Positions 9,483 to 18,323 of a stretch of DNA of 64,000 nucleotides are shown in pieces (the first letter of the stretch is position 1; every line of letters starts with the position of its first letter). The DNA is from an uncultured Methanobrevibacter sp. (lineage in GTDB: Archaea; Methanobacteriota; Methanobacteria; Methanobacteriales; Methanobacteriaceae). The DNA lies in contig NZ_CACZTX010000001.1 in the NCBI RefSeq assembly GCF_902784195.1, forward strand, positions 186,001-250,000. The letters are read 5' to 3'. Position numbers and translations under genes: made by a program. The notes beneath the pieces were generated by a model, which was given only the letters and a program-made list of their open reading frames with translations, did not search any database and was not told the origin of the DNA.

Positions 9483-10610
9483 ATTTATTTAAAACATAAA
9501 ATTTATGCTGCAATATTTAATTTATTTAGGAAATTTCCTCAAAAGGGTAATAAGGTAACTCTTTTAACAAACAGAAATCATTCATTTGAGAGCAATTTGA
9601 TTTATATTGCAAATGAATTGGATAGTAGAAAGACAAAAGACGGGGAGGATTATGAATACATTTTTGTTGAAAAGGATTCATTGTCTTTAAGGAAACTCTA
9701 TGATTTTGCATCTTCAAAGTATGTTATTCTAGTAGATAATTTCTTCCCTTTGGCATTTATGAACACAGATGGTATGAAATGGGTGCAATTATGGCATGGC
9801 ACAGGCATATTTAAGAAATTTGGTTATGATTTATTGAATGATGAAGATAAGAAAGTCATGGAAATGTTTGCTCCTAAAATAGACTTGGTATCTGTAAGCA
9901 GTGAAAATGTAATTGATATCTATGCGCAGAATTTCCTTGTGGATAAGTCAAGAGTCAAGGCTTTTGGTGTTCCTCGTAATGATTTCTATAATGATGAGCA
10001 TTTAGATATTGAGCATATTAACAATTTAAAAAAATCATTTGAAAAGGATTATCCTCAATTAATTGGCAAGAAATTGGTTCTTTATGCACCTACATTTAGG
10101 GAAGATCCTAAAAACAATGCTGTTTTCGATTACTTTGATGTAGAAAAGTTCCTTAATGAATTAGGTGATGAATATGCCTTAGCCATTCGTCTTCATCCTA
10201 ATTATAAGAGATTCTGTGATGAGGAGCACGACATTGATTTGGAGGATTTGACCCATAAGTATGATATAATCAACTTCACCGGATTCAAGGATGAGCAAAA
10301 ACTTTTGCTATTGGCAGACATTTTAATTGCTGATTACTCTTCAATCATGGTAGATTATACTATCTTGAAAAAGCCTGCAATACTCTTTACCTATGATTTG
10401 GAGGATTATCTCAATAAGGAACGCGGTTTCTACTTTGACTATAAGGAAATGGTTCCGGGAAAGATAGTTTACAATATCGATGAATTGATAGAAGCAATCA
10501 AGGAAGAGGACTTCAGATTGGAGAAGATGGATGAGTTCTTGAAATTCCAATTCGGTGAATTTAAGCCAAATTCATCTAAGCTTATTTTAGACTACATTTT
10601 AGAAGATTAG
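9483..10610 (+). CDS. TagB-like CDP-glycerol glycerophosphotransferase (start codon uncertain)
   Basis: A transferase of the CDP-glycerol:poly(glycerophosphate) family. Visible motifs are WVQLWHGTGIFKKFGYD, VSSENV, FGVPRNDFY, YAPTFRE, IRLHPNY and IADYSSIMVDYTILKKPAIL. The only canonical start in frame, TTG 9597, would remove about 38 family-like residues (KGNKVTLLTNRNHSFESNL). The frame is open from 9465. A strong AAAGGGG site at 9468-9474 is followed at normal spacing by ATT 9483, with no ATG, GTG or TTG in frame between 9465 and 9597. I therefore place the start at ATT 9483, giving 375 aa. A one-base sequencing error or a degenerate start is the alternative. A hairpin overlaps the stop codon. 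Confidence 0.7.
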   Translation: MYLKHKIYAAIFNLFRKFPQKGNKVTLLTNRNHSFESNLIYIANELDSRKTKDGEDYEYIFVEKDSLSLRKLYDFASSKYVILVDNFFPLAFMNTDGMKWVQLWHGTGIFKKFGYDLLNDEDKKVMEMFAPKIDLVSVSSENVIDIYAQNFLVDKSRVKAFGVPRNDFYNDEHLDIEHINNLKKSFEKDYPQLIGKKLVLYAPTFREDPKNNAVFDYFDVEKFLNELGDEYALAIRLHPNYKRFCDEEHDIDLEDLTHKYDIINFTGFKDEQKLLLLADILIADYSSIMVDYTILKKPAILFTYDLEDYLNKERGFYFDYKEMVPGKIVYNIDELIEAIKEEDFRLEKMDEFLKFQFGEFKPNSSKLILDYILED

Positions 10611-10628
10611 AAAAGCATTTTTCTAATC
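10605..10628 (+). terminator. Hairpin overlapping the stop codon of the TagB-like gene
   Basis: A perfect 10-bp inverted repeat (GATTAGAAAA / TTTTCTAATC) with a 4-base loop includes the TAG stop. The descending arm contains a T-run. This is a plausible 3' end for the surface-polymer transcript, though archaeal termination needs only the T-run. Confidence 0.5.
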
Positions 10629-10792
10629 AAAACACTATTTTTCATTAAATTTTACTTTATATTTTCTCAAACTGGTTAGATAAACTTATAAATCTTTTTT
10701 TATATATTATATTATAGTGAAAATTTTTAATTCAGGTTTATTAAAAAAATTTTTCATAATTATTCTTTTATTACTTTAAAGAAGGTTTTCTA

Positions 10793-11125
10793 ATGGTTAG
10801 AAAAAAATCTAGACGCCGAAAACGACAGGAAGAGGATCCTATGGCTGGAACAACAAACCTTGTTGATGCAATGCTTGTTCTTGCGCTTGGTTTCCTGATT
10901 TTTGCCGTTATAGGCTGGAACTTGCAAAGTGTTATTTTCAGTGACATGTCTCCAGAGGAGCGACAGGCTACAATGGAGTCAATCAAGGACATCACTAATG
11001 TAACACAAGGTGAAAAGTTAAACGAAACTCCAGACACTTCAAACAGCTCTGGAGAAGGTTATGTAGAACAGGGTAAAGTTTATAAGGATTCGAAAACGGG
11101 TAACCTGATTATGGTAGAAGGATGA
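10793..11125 (+). CDS. DUF2149 family membrane protein (ExbD-like position)
   Basis: A 110-aa protein: a basic N-terminus (MVRKKSRRRKRQ), the segment EEDPMAGTTNLVDAMLVLA, one transmembrane helix at about residues 22-45 and a polar extracytoplasmic tail. The layout (short cytoplasmic N-terminus, one TM with an Asp at its start, periplasmic-side domain) is that of ExbD/TolR. I recognise it as DUF2149, which in methanogens occurs beside a MotA/TolQ/ExbB protein. That neighbour is present 0.9 kb downstream, with a DUF2162-like protein between. The inference is an archaeal ion-driven energy-transduction unit, with this protein as the small stator-like subunit. Confidence 0.75.
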   Translation: MVRKKSRRRKRQEEDPMAGTTNLVDAMLVLALGFLIFAVIGWNLQSVIFSDMSPEERQATMESIKDITNVTQGEKLNETPDTSNSSGEGYVEQGKVYKDSKTGNLIMVEG

Positions 11126-11207
11126 TTTCCTATCATTTTCTATTGTTTTTGAATTAATAATTTATTAAAACTAGTTGAACTTTAAAACATTATAAAATTG
11201 TGATAGA

Positions 11208-11939
11208 ATGAATCTATTGGTTAGTCTATTTGGCGCAATTATTCTAGCAGCTATCCTATTACTAGGTATAGGAACTGGATTGTTATCCAATTTCTTTAGG
11301 AATGACTTAAGGAAACATTTGATAATTTCATTGATGATTTCCATAGCAATCGCTTTAATAATAATTGCATTTAGCCCATTTTATGAAAGCTTAATAGGAT
11401 TGACAGTGAATAATTTCTTCTTCTATATATTCATGGCAATAATTGCATTGATTTTAGGAATATTCACTTTCTATTATTGGGATAAGAATAAGCAATACGA
11501 TAATCTCTTAGAGGGATTATTGTACTTTGATTTCATACCAGTATCCTATGGTTTGCTTCTAATGTCATCTGCAGCATTGTCTCCAAGCTTTGTATTTGAC
11601 ACAGCCAATTTCTCAATGACTATCTCAACAGTTCATTTGGCTATCATTATAGCGGTTTTATTGATGATAATAAGCTTTTTAGCGTATAGATTTTCAGATT
11701 TCATCGAAGATTACCGTATTACTCAATATCCTATCATTTATGGAAGCATGATGGTGATCTTCGCATTCATATTCGTTGTATTTGGATTCTTTGTGCCTAC
11801 AATAAGCCAGGTGTTAGAGTATCCATCTACACAATTGACTTTAATGCCAGTTAATACAGGAATAGCCCTTATAGTCCTATTGGCTATTTGTCTTGGCATT
11901 GGAGCATTATTCAAAAAGAGAAACAATAGGTTAAAATAA
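11208..11939 (+). CDS. Polytopic membrane protein, DUF2162-like
   Basis: A 243-aa hydrophobic protein with about seven predicted transmembrane segments and only short loops. The order DUF2149 - this gene - ExbB-like matches the arrangement I associate with DUF2162 (predicted transporter) proteins in methanogens. It starts at ATG 11208 after a TGATAGA sequence (weak ribosome-binding site). No catalytic motif is visible. Its position between two energiser-like subunits suggests it is a partner of that complex, perhaps the transporter. The family call is from context and hydrophobicity and is less certain than for its neighbours. Confidence 0.6.
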   Translation: MNLLVSLFGAIILAAILLLGIGTGLLSNFFRNDLRKHLIISLMISIAIALIIIAFSPFYESLIGLTVNNFFFYIFMAIIALILGIFTFYYWDKNKQYDNLLEGLLYFDFIPVSYGLLLMSSAALSPSFVFDTANFSMTISTVHLAIIIAVLLMIISFLAYRFSDFIEDYRITQYPIIYGSMMVIFAFIFVVFGFFVPTISQVLEYPSTQLTLMPVNTGIALIVLLAICLGIGALFKKRNNRLK

Positions 11940-12002
11940 GTTTATAGTGTTGATTATTTAAAAAAATTTTATTATTTACGATATTTATTTATAGGTGATT
12001 TA

Positions 12003-12650
12003 ATGGCAATGGCAATTCCCGGTGGTGACTTCTTAACCACTGGACTCAATTTGATTTCACAAAGTCTTTTGATACCGGTAGTTATCATACTATTGATTTT
12101 TGTAGTGGTTGTAGTGGTTTCATTAGGTGGACTCATTTACGAATACACCTCTAGAACAAGGGTTTCTGTAGATGAAGTCTCCAATCTGATTCTTGGCATT
12201 TCCGCTTCAGATTCTGTTGATTCATTGAAGGCAAAAATCAATGGCTCTCCACTTCCACAGTCTCAAAAGAATCTTTTGGTAAAGATAGCAAGCACAGAAA
12301 ACTTAACTGATGCTTCAAGAGAGGCATTTGCTCGTAAATTGATTGAAAACGAGGAAAACCTAACTGACAAGTCTCTTGAAGTGACTGATATCATCACACG
12401 TATTGGACCTACCTTAGGTTTGATGGGTACCTTGATTCCTCTTGGAACAGGTCTTGCAGCACTTGGTTCAGGGGACGTAAACACCTTATCACAATCATTG
12501 ATTGTAGCATTCGATACAACTGTTGTAGGTATTGGATCAGGTGCAGTGGCTTACGTTATTTCAAAGCTAAGAAACAGATGGTATGAGGAGTATTTATCTA
12601 ATTTGGATGTATTGTCTGATGCAGTATTGGACTTTATGTCTAACCATTAG
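12003..12650 (+). CDS. MotA/TolQ/ExbB proton channel family protein
   Basis: A 215-aa protein with the three-helix plan of TolQ/ExbB/MotA: TM1 at about 20-45, a cytoplasmic domain, then TM2 and TM3. The family signature is IITRIGPTLGLMGTLIPLGTGLAALGSGD followed by LIVAFDTTVVGIGSGAVAYVISKLRNRWYEEY. GGTGAT precedes the ATG. In bacteria ExbB-ExbD uses the ion gradient to energise outer-membrane uptake or motion. In a methanogen with no outer membrane the driven partner is unknown. The downstream beta-helix surface protein and ECF importer are the obvious candidates to test. Confidence 0.85.
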   Translation: MAMAIPGGDFLTTGLNLISQSLLIPVVIILLIFVVVVVVSLGGLIYEYTSRTRVSVDEVSNLILGISASDSVDSLKAKINGSPLPQSQKNLLVKIASTENLTDASREAFARKLIENEENLTDKSLEVTDIITRIGPTLGLMGTLIPLGTGLAALGSGDVNTLSQSLIVAFDTTVVGIGSGAVAYVISKLRNRWYEEYLSNLDVLSDAVLDFMSNH

Positions 12651-12811
12651 ATATTTTCTTATCATTATCTTTTTTTCTCTACTTTTTTCTTTTTATTTAT
12701 TATAAATTAATTTTTCAATTACTATTCTATTTTATTTTTTTAAATCTCATTTTAATTATTTATCAAATTAAATTAACTATATTTTACTTTTTTTCAACTT
12801 ATTTGGATAGT

Positions 12812-12820
12812 TTTATATAA
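12812..12820 (+). promoter_or_regulatory. TATA box for the beta-helix surface protein
   Basis: TTTATATAA lies 46 bases before the preferred ATG (12866). This leaves a short leader containing GGAGGTGA, a near-perfect Shine-Dalgarno. Confidence 0.5.
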
Positions 12821-12865
12821 TAAGTACAATAAAAAATAAACCATAAGAATTTGAATGGAGGTGAA

Positions 12866-15800
12866 ATGACGAATAAAATGAAATTGCCCTCTATTCTTGC
12901 TTTAATAGTGATAATATTCTTATCTTTGAGTGCAGTTAGTGCAAGTGATGCAGGGGATTGTATCGCTGATTTGACTAACTCGTCAGATAGTGCAATTGAT
13001 GATACAATAGCAATATCAGGTTCAAATAATGATTTAACAGAGAGTTTCAATGATTCCAATCTAGAAATTGATGATTCAAATGATTTGGATGATGAAACTG
13101 CTTCTCCAAAGGAATCTGAAAAGCTTGGAGGCTCTTATGAAGAGCCAGATACATTATCTGCTGGACCAATCATTATAGACAGTTCAAGCTATTCACAATA
13201 CTTCGATTCCAATGGAAAAATCAAATCCGGAACATTGAAAGATGGAGATACAATCAAAATCAAAAGCATCTCTGACAAGATATTTACAATAGATAAGAGA
13301 TTGAACATCATTTGTGATGATGGTGCAAGCTTATCAAATTGTCTTATACGTCTTGTAAAGGGAAGTTCTGGCTCTGTATTGGATAATCTCAGGATTATAA
13401 ATACAAAGGAAAAGATTGCAGGTTCAAATTATTATTTGTCTGGAATAAGCATAATTGACTCATCAGAGAACACGATAAGGAACTCTGTAATCAATGTGAG
13501 TGTCCATAAGTGCTTTGCAATAATGATGTCAAATGCAAGCTATAACAAGATCATCAACAATACGCTAATATCTGGTCTAAGCTCAACAATTCCGATGACA
13601 GCTTCATCATACAATGAAATCAGAGACAATTACATAGAGTCCGAATACACCAATATGGTCTATCAAAGTGCCTATGGAAATGGAGATTTCATGCCGATTG
13701 AAGATGAAGTCTGCAGTGGAAACATTATAGCAAACAATTACCTTAAAAGTCGAAACGGTACATACAATTCCTATTGCTATGCAATCTATCTGATGCAAAC
13801 TGCAAGCGGAAATGGTGCAGTGATAGCAAACAACACCATAGAAAACGCTTTCTATGGAATCATTGTTGAAGCTCCGAACACCTTGATATACAACAATACA
13901 ATATCAAGCATTGGAGGTCCTGCAGCTATTCTAACTACAGGTTCAGGGATTACTGTATCAAATAACAACATCTCAACTGAACATACAGATGTCCATGATT
14001 GGAATGATGATGGAAATGTGGTAGCCATTCAAAATACAGGCAAAAACAATGTAATCTCTAACAATACATTAAGGTCTGTAGGTTCAGATTCAATATTGAG
14101 CACTGGTGAAAATGCAGTAATTGCAAACAATACAATATATACTGAATCTGCAAACGGCATCAACACTACAAAATCCAATGTGAAAATCGAAAACAACACT
14201 CTAATTGGAGTCAATTCAACAGGAGTCATGATTTTTACATCAAGGCTTGCAGAAAACATAACAATAAGGAACAACGACTTTGAAAGCGATAAAAGCGCCA
14301 TTGTGCTAAGGGGAAATGTCAGCTATACATTGGTCTGTGACAATAGGATAAGCATTTCTGGAGACTCTGATGCCATTGCTGTATTGAAATACACCAATAG
14401 GAATCCGATAACTCCAAGTCATAATGCAATCTACAACAATACCATAAACGGTCAAGTTGTGAATATGACTGATCCATCCGAGATTGAAAGGGATGATGAA
14501 GGAAATGGCACAGATAATGGTACAAGCGGTGGAGGTACAGGTATTGATGAAGGAACATATAGTGACTCCAAAGTCAATACAACAATCACTGTTACAGACA
14601 CTTCCATAATCAAAGGTAATGAGCTAGTTGTTTTCTTGAAGGATAAGAATGGAAATCCAATCAGTGGAGCAAACATTACATTCACATTATTGAATAAAAA
14701 TTATGTAAGAACCACTGATGGAGAAGGTAAAGCAAGCTTGCAAATTAATGCAAATGTTGGCAATTATGCAATGAGTATAAGTTATGCAGGAGATGACACT
14801 TTCAATCCATGCAAGGTTTCAACTAAAATAAACGTTTTAAGAAACCAATTCATTGTAACTGAGGATAATTTCTATACATGCTTTGATGACAATGGTTATC
14901 TTAAGTCAGATTATGAGGATTATGAACTGATCTTCAAAGGCAACTTCAATGACAAGAGAATCATTTTGAATCGTCCTGTAATCCTAAAGTCTGAAGGCGC
15001 AAAGCTATTGGATTCTGTAATCAAGATTGAATCTGACAATGTGGTTGTTGATGGATTCATAATAATCAATTCAAATCCAGGAAATGCAGCTGATAACCAT
15101 AGGTTTGCAATATTGTTGGACAATGTCAAGAACGTTAATGTAACAAACAACAATATTCAATTGGAAAGCTATGACAATGGATATGGAATCTATGTATCAG
15201 AGTCATCCAATTGTAATATTTCAGGCAATACCGTTAAGGCAAAGGCAAATGCATTGACATTTGGAATAATGCTTTACGATTCAAACAATAATGCATTGAA
15301 AAACAACGATATTTTCGTAAACGGTACAAACAAGCCTCATCTTTATGATTCAACCATTAAGGTGGACAGTTCCATAAGCGTTGATGACTATGAAGCGGAA
15401 GGTATGGTTATTCCAGAGGTCTATAAGACTTACGGCATTATTTTATTCTATTCATCTTCAAACGATATTGGATACAATAATGTAAGTGCAACTTCTGGTG
15501 TTGACAAGTACTACACTGCTATCAAGGAATCAACAAATTCCATTGTAGGAATCGACTTGTATTATGAAAGCAATAACAACAAGGTTCATCACAACAAAGT
15601 CAATGTTACAGCTAAGGACCCATATCTTTATGGATTAGGTGTTTTGGGAGCGGAAACCGGTAAGAGAGACCAAGTCTCTGCAAACAACAGCTTTACAGAT
15701 AATGATATTTCTGTAAGTGGAACATATTATGCAGCAGGAATCATTGCAGGTTACAACTCCATAAACACTACAATGGCAAGAAACAAGATTCATTGCGAGT

Positions 15801-16681
15801 CAAATAATGTGTCCTATGGTGCAATACTTGAAGGTGCTGATGATACAAAGTTCTACAAGAACAATGTCACTTGCAATTCCAGAATCAATTACCTGGTTGA
15901 AGGATACGATGCTGATAACAGCAGAATCTATGACAATCATATAGATTACGGCGATAAGGCATTGATTGTAAGGGCTGTTGCATTGTACAATTCCAACAAT
16001 AACAGGGTTACAAACAATAGCGTTCCTTCATTGAAGCCACTGATTCCTCGCATTGTAAAGGAAATCAATAGAATATGGCAAATGAAATATCCTGAAAGTC
16101 CAGTGATATTCACTGAAGAGGACATCATATATAAAAGTGCAAACTCTCCTATGATTGTGAGAAAGGACGGCACTGACTATAATCTATTGGATCTTCTTGA
16201 CTATGAGCCTACAAGTCACGCAGATGTGATCTCTCCGGAGAATCAGTTGTTTGATGATATTGGCGGTAAGAACAATACATTTGACAACAATGTTGTAAGG
16301 GGTTCAGATGGTGGTTCAAGTGGCGGAAGCGGTTCCGGTTCTGGTGGAAGCAATTCAGGAAACGGTTCAAGCTCTAGCAGTTCCAATGGAAATGGCAGTG
16401 GAGAAGGAAATGGAAACGGCAATTCTGGATATTCCACTGTGGATGGAACAGGAATCAAGTCAAATTCAACAGTGATGGATGGAAACACAGTAGGTACTTC
16501 CTCATCTGCTCCAGTAACTGAATCAGCTACTGCATACAACTTGAATGTTGATGAGGATCCTGCAGCTGCTCGTTCATTGTCATTAGGTGGAATGAATGCT
16601 CCTGTGCTTATAATATTGATATTGCTTATACTTGCATGTGCGGCAGAACTTATAAAACGTTCCAAAAGGGACATAAAATAA
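12866..16681 (+). CDS. Secreted adhesin-like protein with two parallel beta-helix regions
   Basis: About 1271 aa. I chose ATG 12866 over 12851 because GGAGGTGA lies between them at correct spacing. A signal peptide at residues 1-27 (LPSILALIVIIFLSLSAVSAS) is followed by a long Asn-rich stretch of right-handed beta-helix repeats of the NosD/PbH1 kind (recurring N-x-I-x-x-N-x-I and 'NNTI' patterns) at about 170-540. Next is an Ig-like module at about 560-650 (ITVTDTSIIKG..., ending YAGDDTFNP) and a second beta-helix at about 660-1060. A Gly/Ser-rich linker at about 1140-1190 leads to one C-terminal transmembrane helix (APVLIILILLILACAAEL) and a basic tail. This is the adhesin-like architecture of Methanobrevibacter cell-surface proteins. 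It lies between the ExbB-like trio and the ECF importer on the same strand; the ligand is unknown. Confidence 0.85.
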   Translation: MTNKMKLPSILALIVIIFLSLSAVSASDAGDCIADLTNSSDSAIDDTIAISGSNNDLTESFNDSNLEIDDSNDLDDETASPKESEKLGGSYEEPDTLSAGPIIIDSSSYSQYFDSNGKIKSGTLKDGDTIKIKSISDKIFTIDKRLNIICDDGASLSNCLIRLVKGSSGSVLDNLRIINTKEKIAGSNYYLSGISIIDSSENTIRNSVINVSVHKCFAIMMSNASYNKIINNTLISGLSSTIPMTASSYNEIRDNYIESEYTNMVYQSAYGNGDFMPIEDEVCSGNIIANNYLKSRNGTYNSYCYAIYLMQTASGNGAVIANNTIENAFYGIIVEAPNTLIYNNTISSIGGPAAILTTGSGITVSNNNISTEHTDVHDWNDDGNVVAIQNTGKNNVISNNTLRSVGSDSILSTGENAVIANNTIYTESANGINTTKSNVKIENNTLIGVNSTGVMIFTSRLAENITIRNNDFESDKSAIVLRGNVSYTLVCDNRISISGDSDAIAVLKYTNRNPITPSHNAIYNNTINGQVVNMTDPSEIERDDEGNGTDNGTSGGGTGIDEGTYSDSKVNTTITVTDTSIIKGNELVVFLKDKNGNPISGANITFTLLNKNYVRTTDGEGKASLQINANVGNYAMSISYAGDDTFNPCKVSTKINVLRNQFIVTEDNFYTCFDDNGYLKSDYEDYELIFKGNFNDKRIILNRPVILKSEGAKLLDSVIKIESDNVVVDGFIIINSNPGNAADNHRFAILLDNVKNVNVTNNNIQLESYDNGYGIYVSESSNCNISGNTVKAKANALTFGIMLYDSNNNALKNNDIFVNGTNKPHLYDSTIKVDSSISVDDYEAEGMVIPEVYKTYGIILFYSSSNDIGYNNVSATSGVDKYYTAIKESTNSIVGIDLYYESNNNKVHHNKVNVTAKDPYLYGLGVLGAETGKRDQVSANNSFTDNDISVSGTYYAAGIIAGYNSINTTMARNKIHCESNNVSYGAILEGADDTKFYKNNVTCNSRINYLVEGYDADNSRIYDNHIDYGDKALIVRAVALYNSNNNRVTNNSVPSLKPLIPRIVKEINRIWQMKYPESPVIFTEEDIIYKSANSPMIVRKDGTDYNLLDLLDYEPTSHADVISPENQLFDDIGGKNNTFDNNVVRGSDGGSSGGSGSGSGGSNSGNGSSSSSSNGNGSGEGNGNGNSGYSTVDGTGIKSNSTVMDGNTVGTSSSAPVTESATAYNLNVDEDPAAARSLSLGGMNAPVLIILILLILACAAELIKRSKRDIK

Positions 16682-17281
16682 TTTAAATAATTTTTAAGGC
16701 ATTTTTGCCTTATTCTTTTTTTTATTTTTCATCTATTTTTTTTAATTTATTCGATATTTTTTCTATTTTTAATAGTTTTTTATCTATTTTTTTATAATTT
16801 TTTACAAAAATATGAAAAATTTTATAAGCATGTTATTACATAATATTATTATCAATTATAATTTATTTTTTATAAAATATATTTTATAAAATAATGGATT
16901 ATGTTGAGGACTATGCTTTGGGAACTATATCCTAAAATTAAGGTAATGGATTCCTTATTTAAATTTGCTAGATTATAAAATAAGGAAAAAAATTGCTATT
17001 TATTTTCCTAAAGCATAGCTATTTGTTCTTTATTTCAAATAGTTTCATAAGTTTTTTCTCCTTTTCCCCTTTTTTTATTTTTTTAAGCAATTTAAAGCCT
17101 TTAAATCAAATTTATTTTACCTTTTATAAAGAAAACTTTATATAGATTACAAATTAAAATATAAATTGTTTATATAATATAAGAAATCAAGCCAATTGAA
17201 ATAACTATTAATTCTTTTATAATATAAGAAATTAGCTATTGAATAATCTATTTTGAATTTTAAATATATGGGGAACTGCTT
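16682..17281. other. 600-base intergenic region before the ECF importer
   Basis: AT-rich spacer. It holds a TATA-like tTTTATAAG near 16820, a structured element at 16911-17018, a C/T-rich stretch ending in T-runs at about 17052-17090 that could terminate transcription, and two further TATA-like boxes near 17137 and 17169 that suit the downstream importer gene. No coding frame is convincing. Confidence 0.5.
16905..17025 (+). ncRNA. Candidate structured RNA upstream of the ECF importer
   Basis: A 14-bp outer stem pairs 16911-16924 with 17005-17018 (one G.U pair on the plus strand). It encloses an inner 10-bp stem, 16951-16960 with 16978-16987, and small GGA/TCC-type hairpins. T-rich tracts follow. 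The G.U pair makes sense only for plus-strand RNA. It could be a free ncRNA with its own upstream TATA, or a leader element of the importer if transcription reads through. It matches no riboswitch class I know. Confidence 0.4.
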
Positions 17282-18286
17282 ATGGAACTTACATCAATTC
17301 ATCCAGGGGTTTATTTGCTTTATTACTTTATAATGGTTCTCTTTGCATTCATTTTCAGCGATCCATATTTTGTAGTTACTTTCCTTGCTTTGATACTTGT
17401 TCTGATTGCCCTTCAGGGAGTAAGTTCCGAACTGAAGAACATATTGAAGTTCTATATTCCATTAAGCATTCTTATACTGATTCTAAATCCCTTGCTTAAC
17501 AGAACTGGAGCCCATAAGATTTACCTTTGGTCCAACTTCTTTGTAACTTATGAAGCCATTGCATATGGGGTTCTAATGACTTTAGCTCTTCTTATAGTGA
17601 TTTTGGTGTTCTCATCCTACAACAGGTCAGTTTCCTATCAGGAAATGCTATATATTTTCTCTAAGAAATTGCCTATCATTTCCATGATTATTGTTATGGC
17701 ATTGAGATTCATTCCGCTCATCAATTCAAGAGCTATTGAAGTTCAAAAGCTGAATAACCTTAAGAACAATGGAATCGAAATGGAAATGGGCAGTGATGAT
17801 GCTAATGATGCTGAAGGTTATGATGGTTCTGATTCTTTGGATTTGGATCAATTCAATTCAAACATCAATACTGATTATGATTCCAAGATTGTAAACAAGC
17901 TAAAATCAAACAAGAGAGTGGCAGCTATCATTAAGGAAGCAAAAACACTTGGTAAGATCATGGGAATAACAGTTTCATGGTCTTTAGAGGAATCAATGTT
18001 TACAGCAAAATCCATGAAGGCAAGAGGATACAATGCAACTGAGAGAACAAGCTATTTATCCTACAAGTTTGGAAATGCGGATTATGCTTTTATAGCATTG
18101 ATAATTGTTACAGTTGGAATAATCATTGTAGGATTGCTTCATGGAGTGGGAATGATTAACATTTACCCTTCAATTGACTTTAGATTCAGCAATTTGCCAA
18201 TCAATATCTATTATTTGGCATTTATAGTATTCTTATTACCTTTAATTTATCTAGAAATCAAGGAGCGTATCCTATGGAGAAATTAG
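17282..18286 (+). CDS. ECF transporter transmembrane (T) component, CbiQ/EcfT family
   Basis: A 334-aa membrane protein with an N-terminal block of four to five helices and one near the C-terminus. The coupling region contains the family-defining Ala-Arg-Gly motif in SMKARGYNATERTSY. GGGGA precedes the ATG. In energy-coupling-factor importers the T component links the ATPases to the substrate-binding S component. The partner genes follow directly: fused ATPases 37 bases downstream and an S-like protein after that. An unusual Asp/Asn-rich insertion of about 45 residues (about 165-210) precedes the coupling helices. The substrate cannot be told from this subunit. Confidence 0.88.
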   Translation: MELTSIHPGVYLLYYFIMVLFAFIFSDPYFVVTFLALILVLIALQGVSSELKNILKFYIPLSILILILNPLLNRTGAHKIYLWSNFFVTYEAIAYGVLMTLALLIVILVFSSYNRSVSYQEMLYIFSKKLPIISMIIVMALRFIPLINSRAIEVQKLNNLKNNGIEMEMGSDDANDAEGYDGSDSLDLDQFNSNINTDYDSKIVNKLKSNKRVAAIIKEAKTLGKIMGITVSWSLEESMFTAKSMKARGYNATERTSYLSYKFGNADYAFIALIIVTVGIIIVGLLHGVGMINIYPSIDFRFSNLPINIYYLAFIVFLLPLIYLEIKERILWRN

Positions 18287-18323
18287 AAATTAAGATGATG
18301 CGTATCCAAATGGAGGAGAATCC

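Noticed and set aside
9597-10610. TTG 9597 as the start of the TagB-like gene
   Set aside because: It would delete about 38 residues of family-like sequence; the better ribosome-binding site is at 9468-9474.
16243-16674. Minus-strand 143-aa ORF with Pro/Glu repeats
   Set aside because: Antisense of the Gly/Ser-rich linker and C-terminus of the beta-helix protein.
16905-17025. Cobalamin or other known riboswitch
   Set aside because: No B12-box, preQ1, TPP, fluoride or purine consensus could be found in the element; left as unknown structured RNA.
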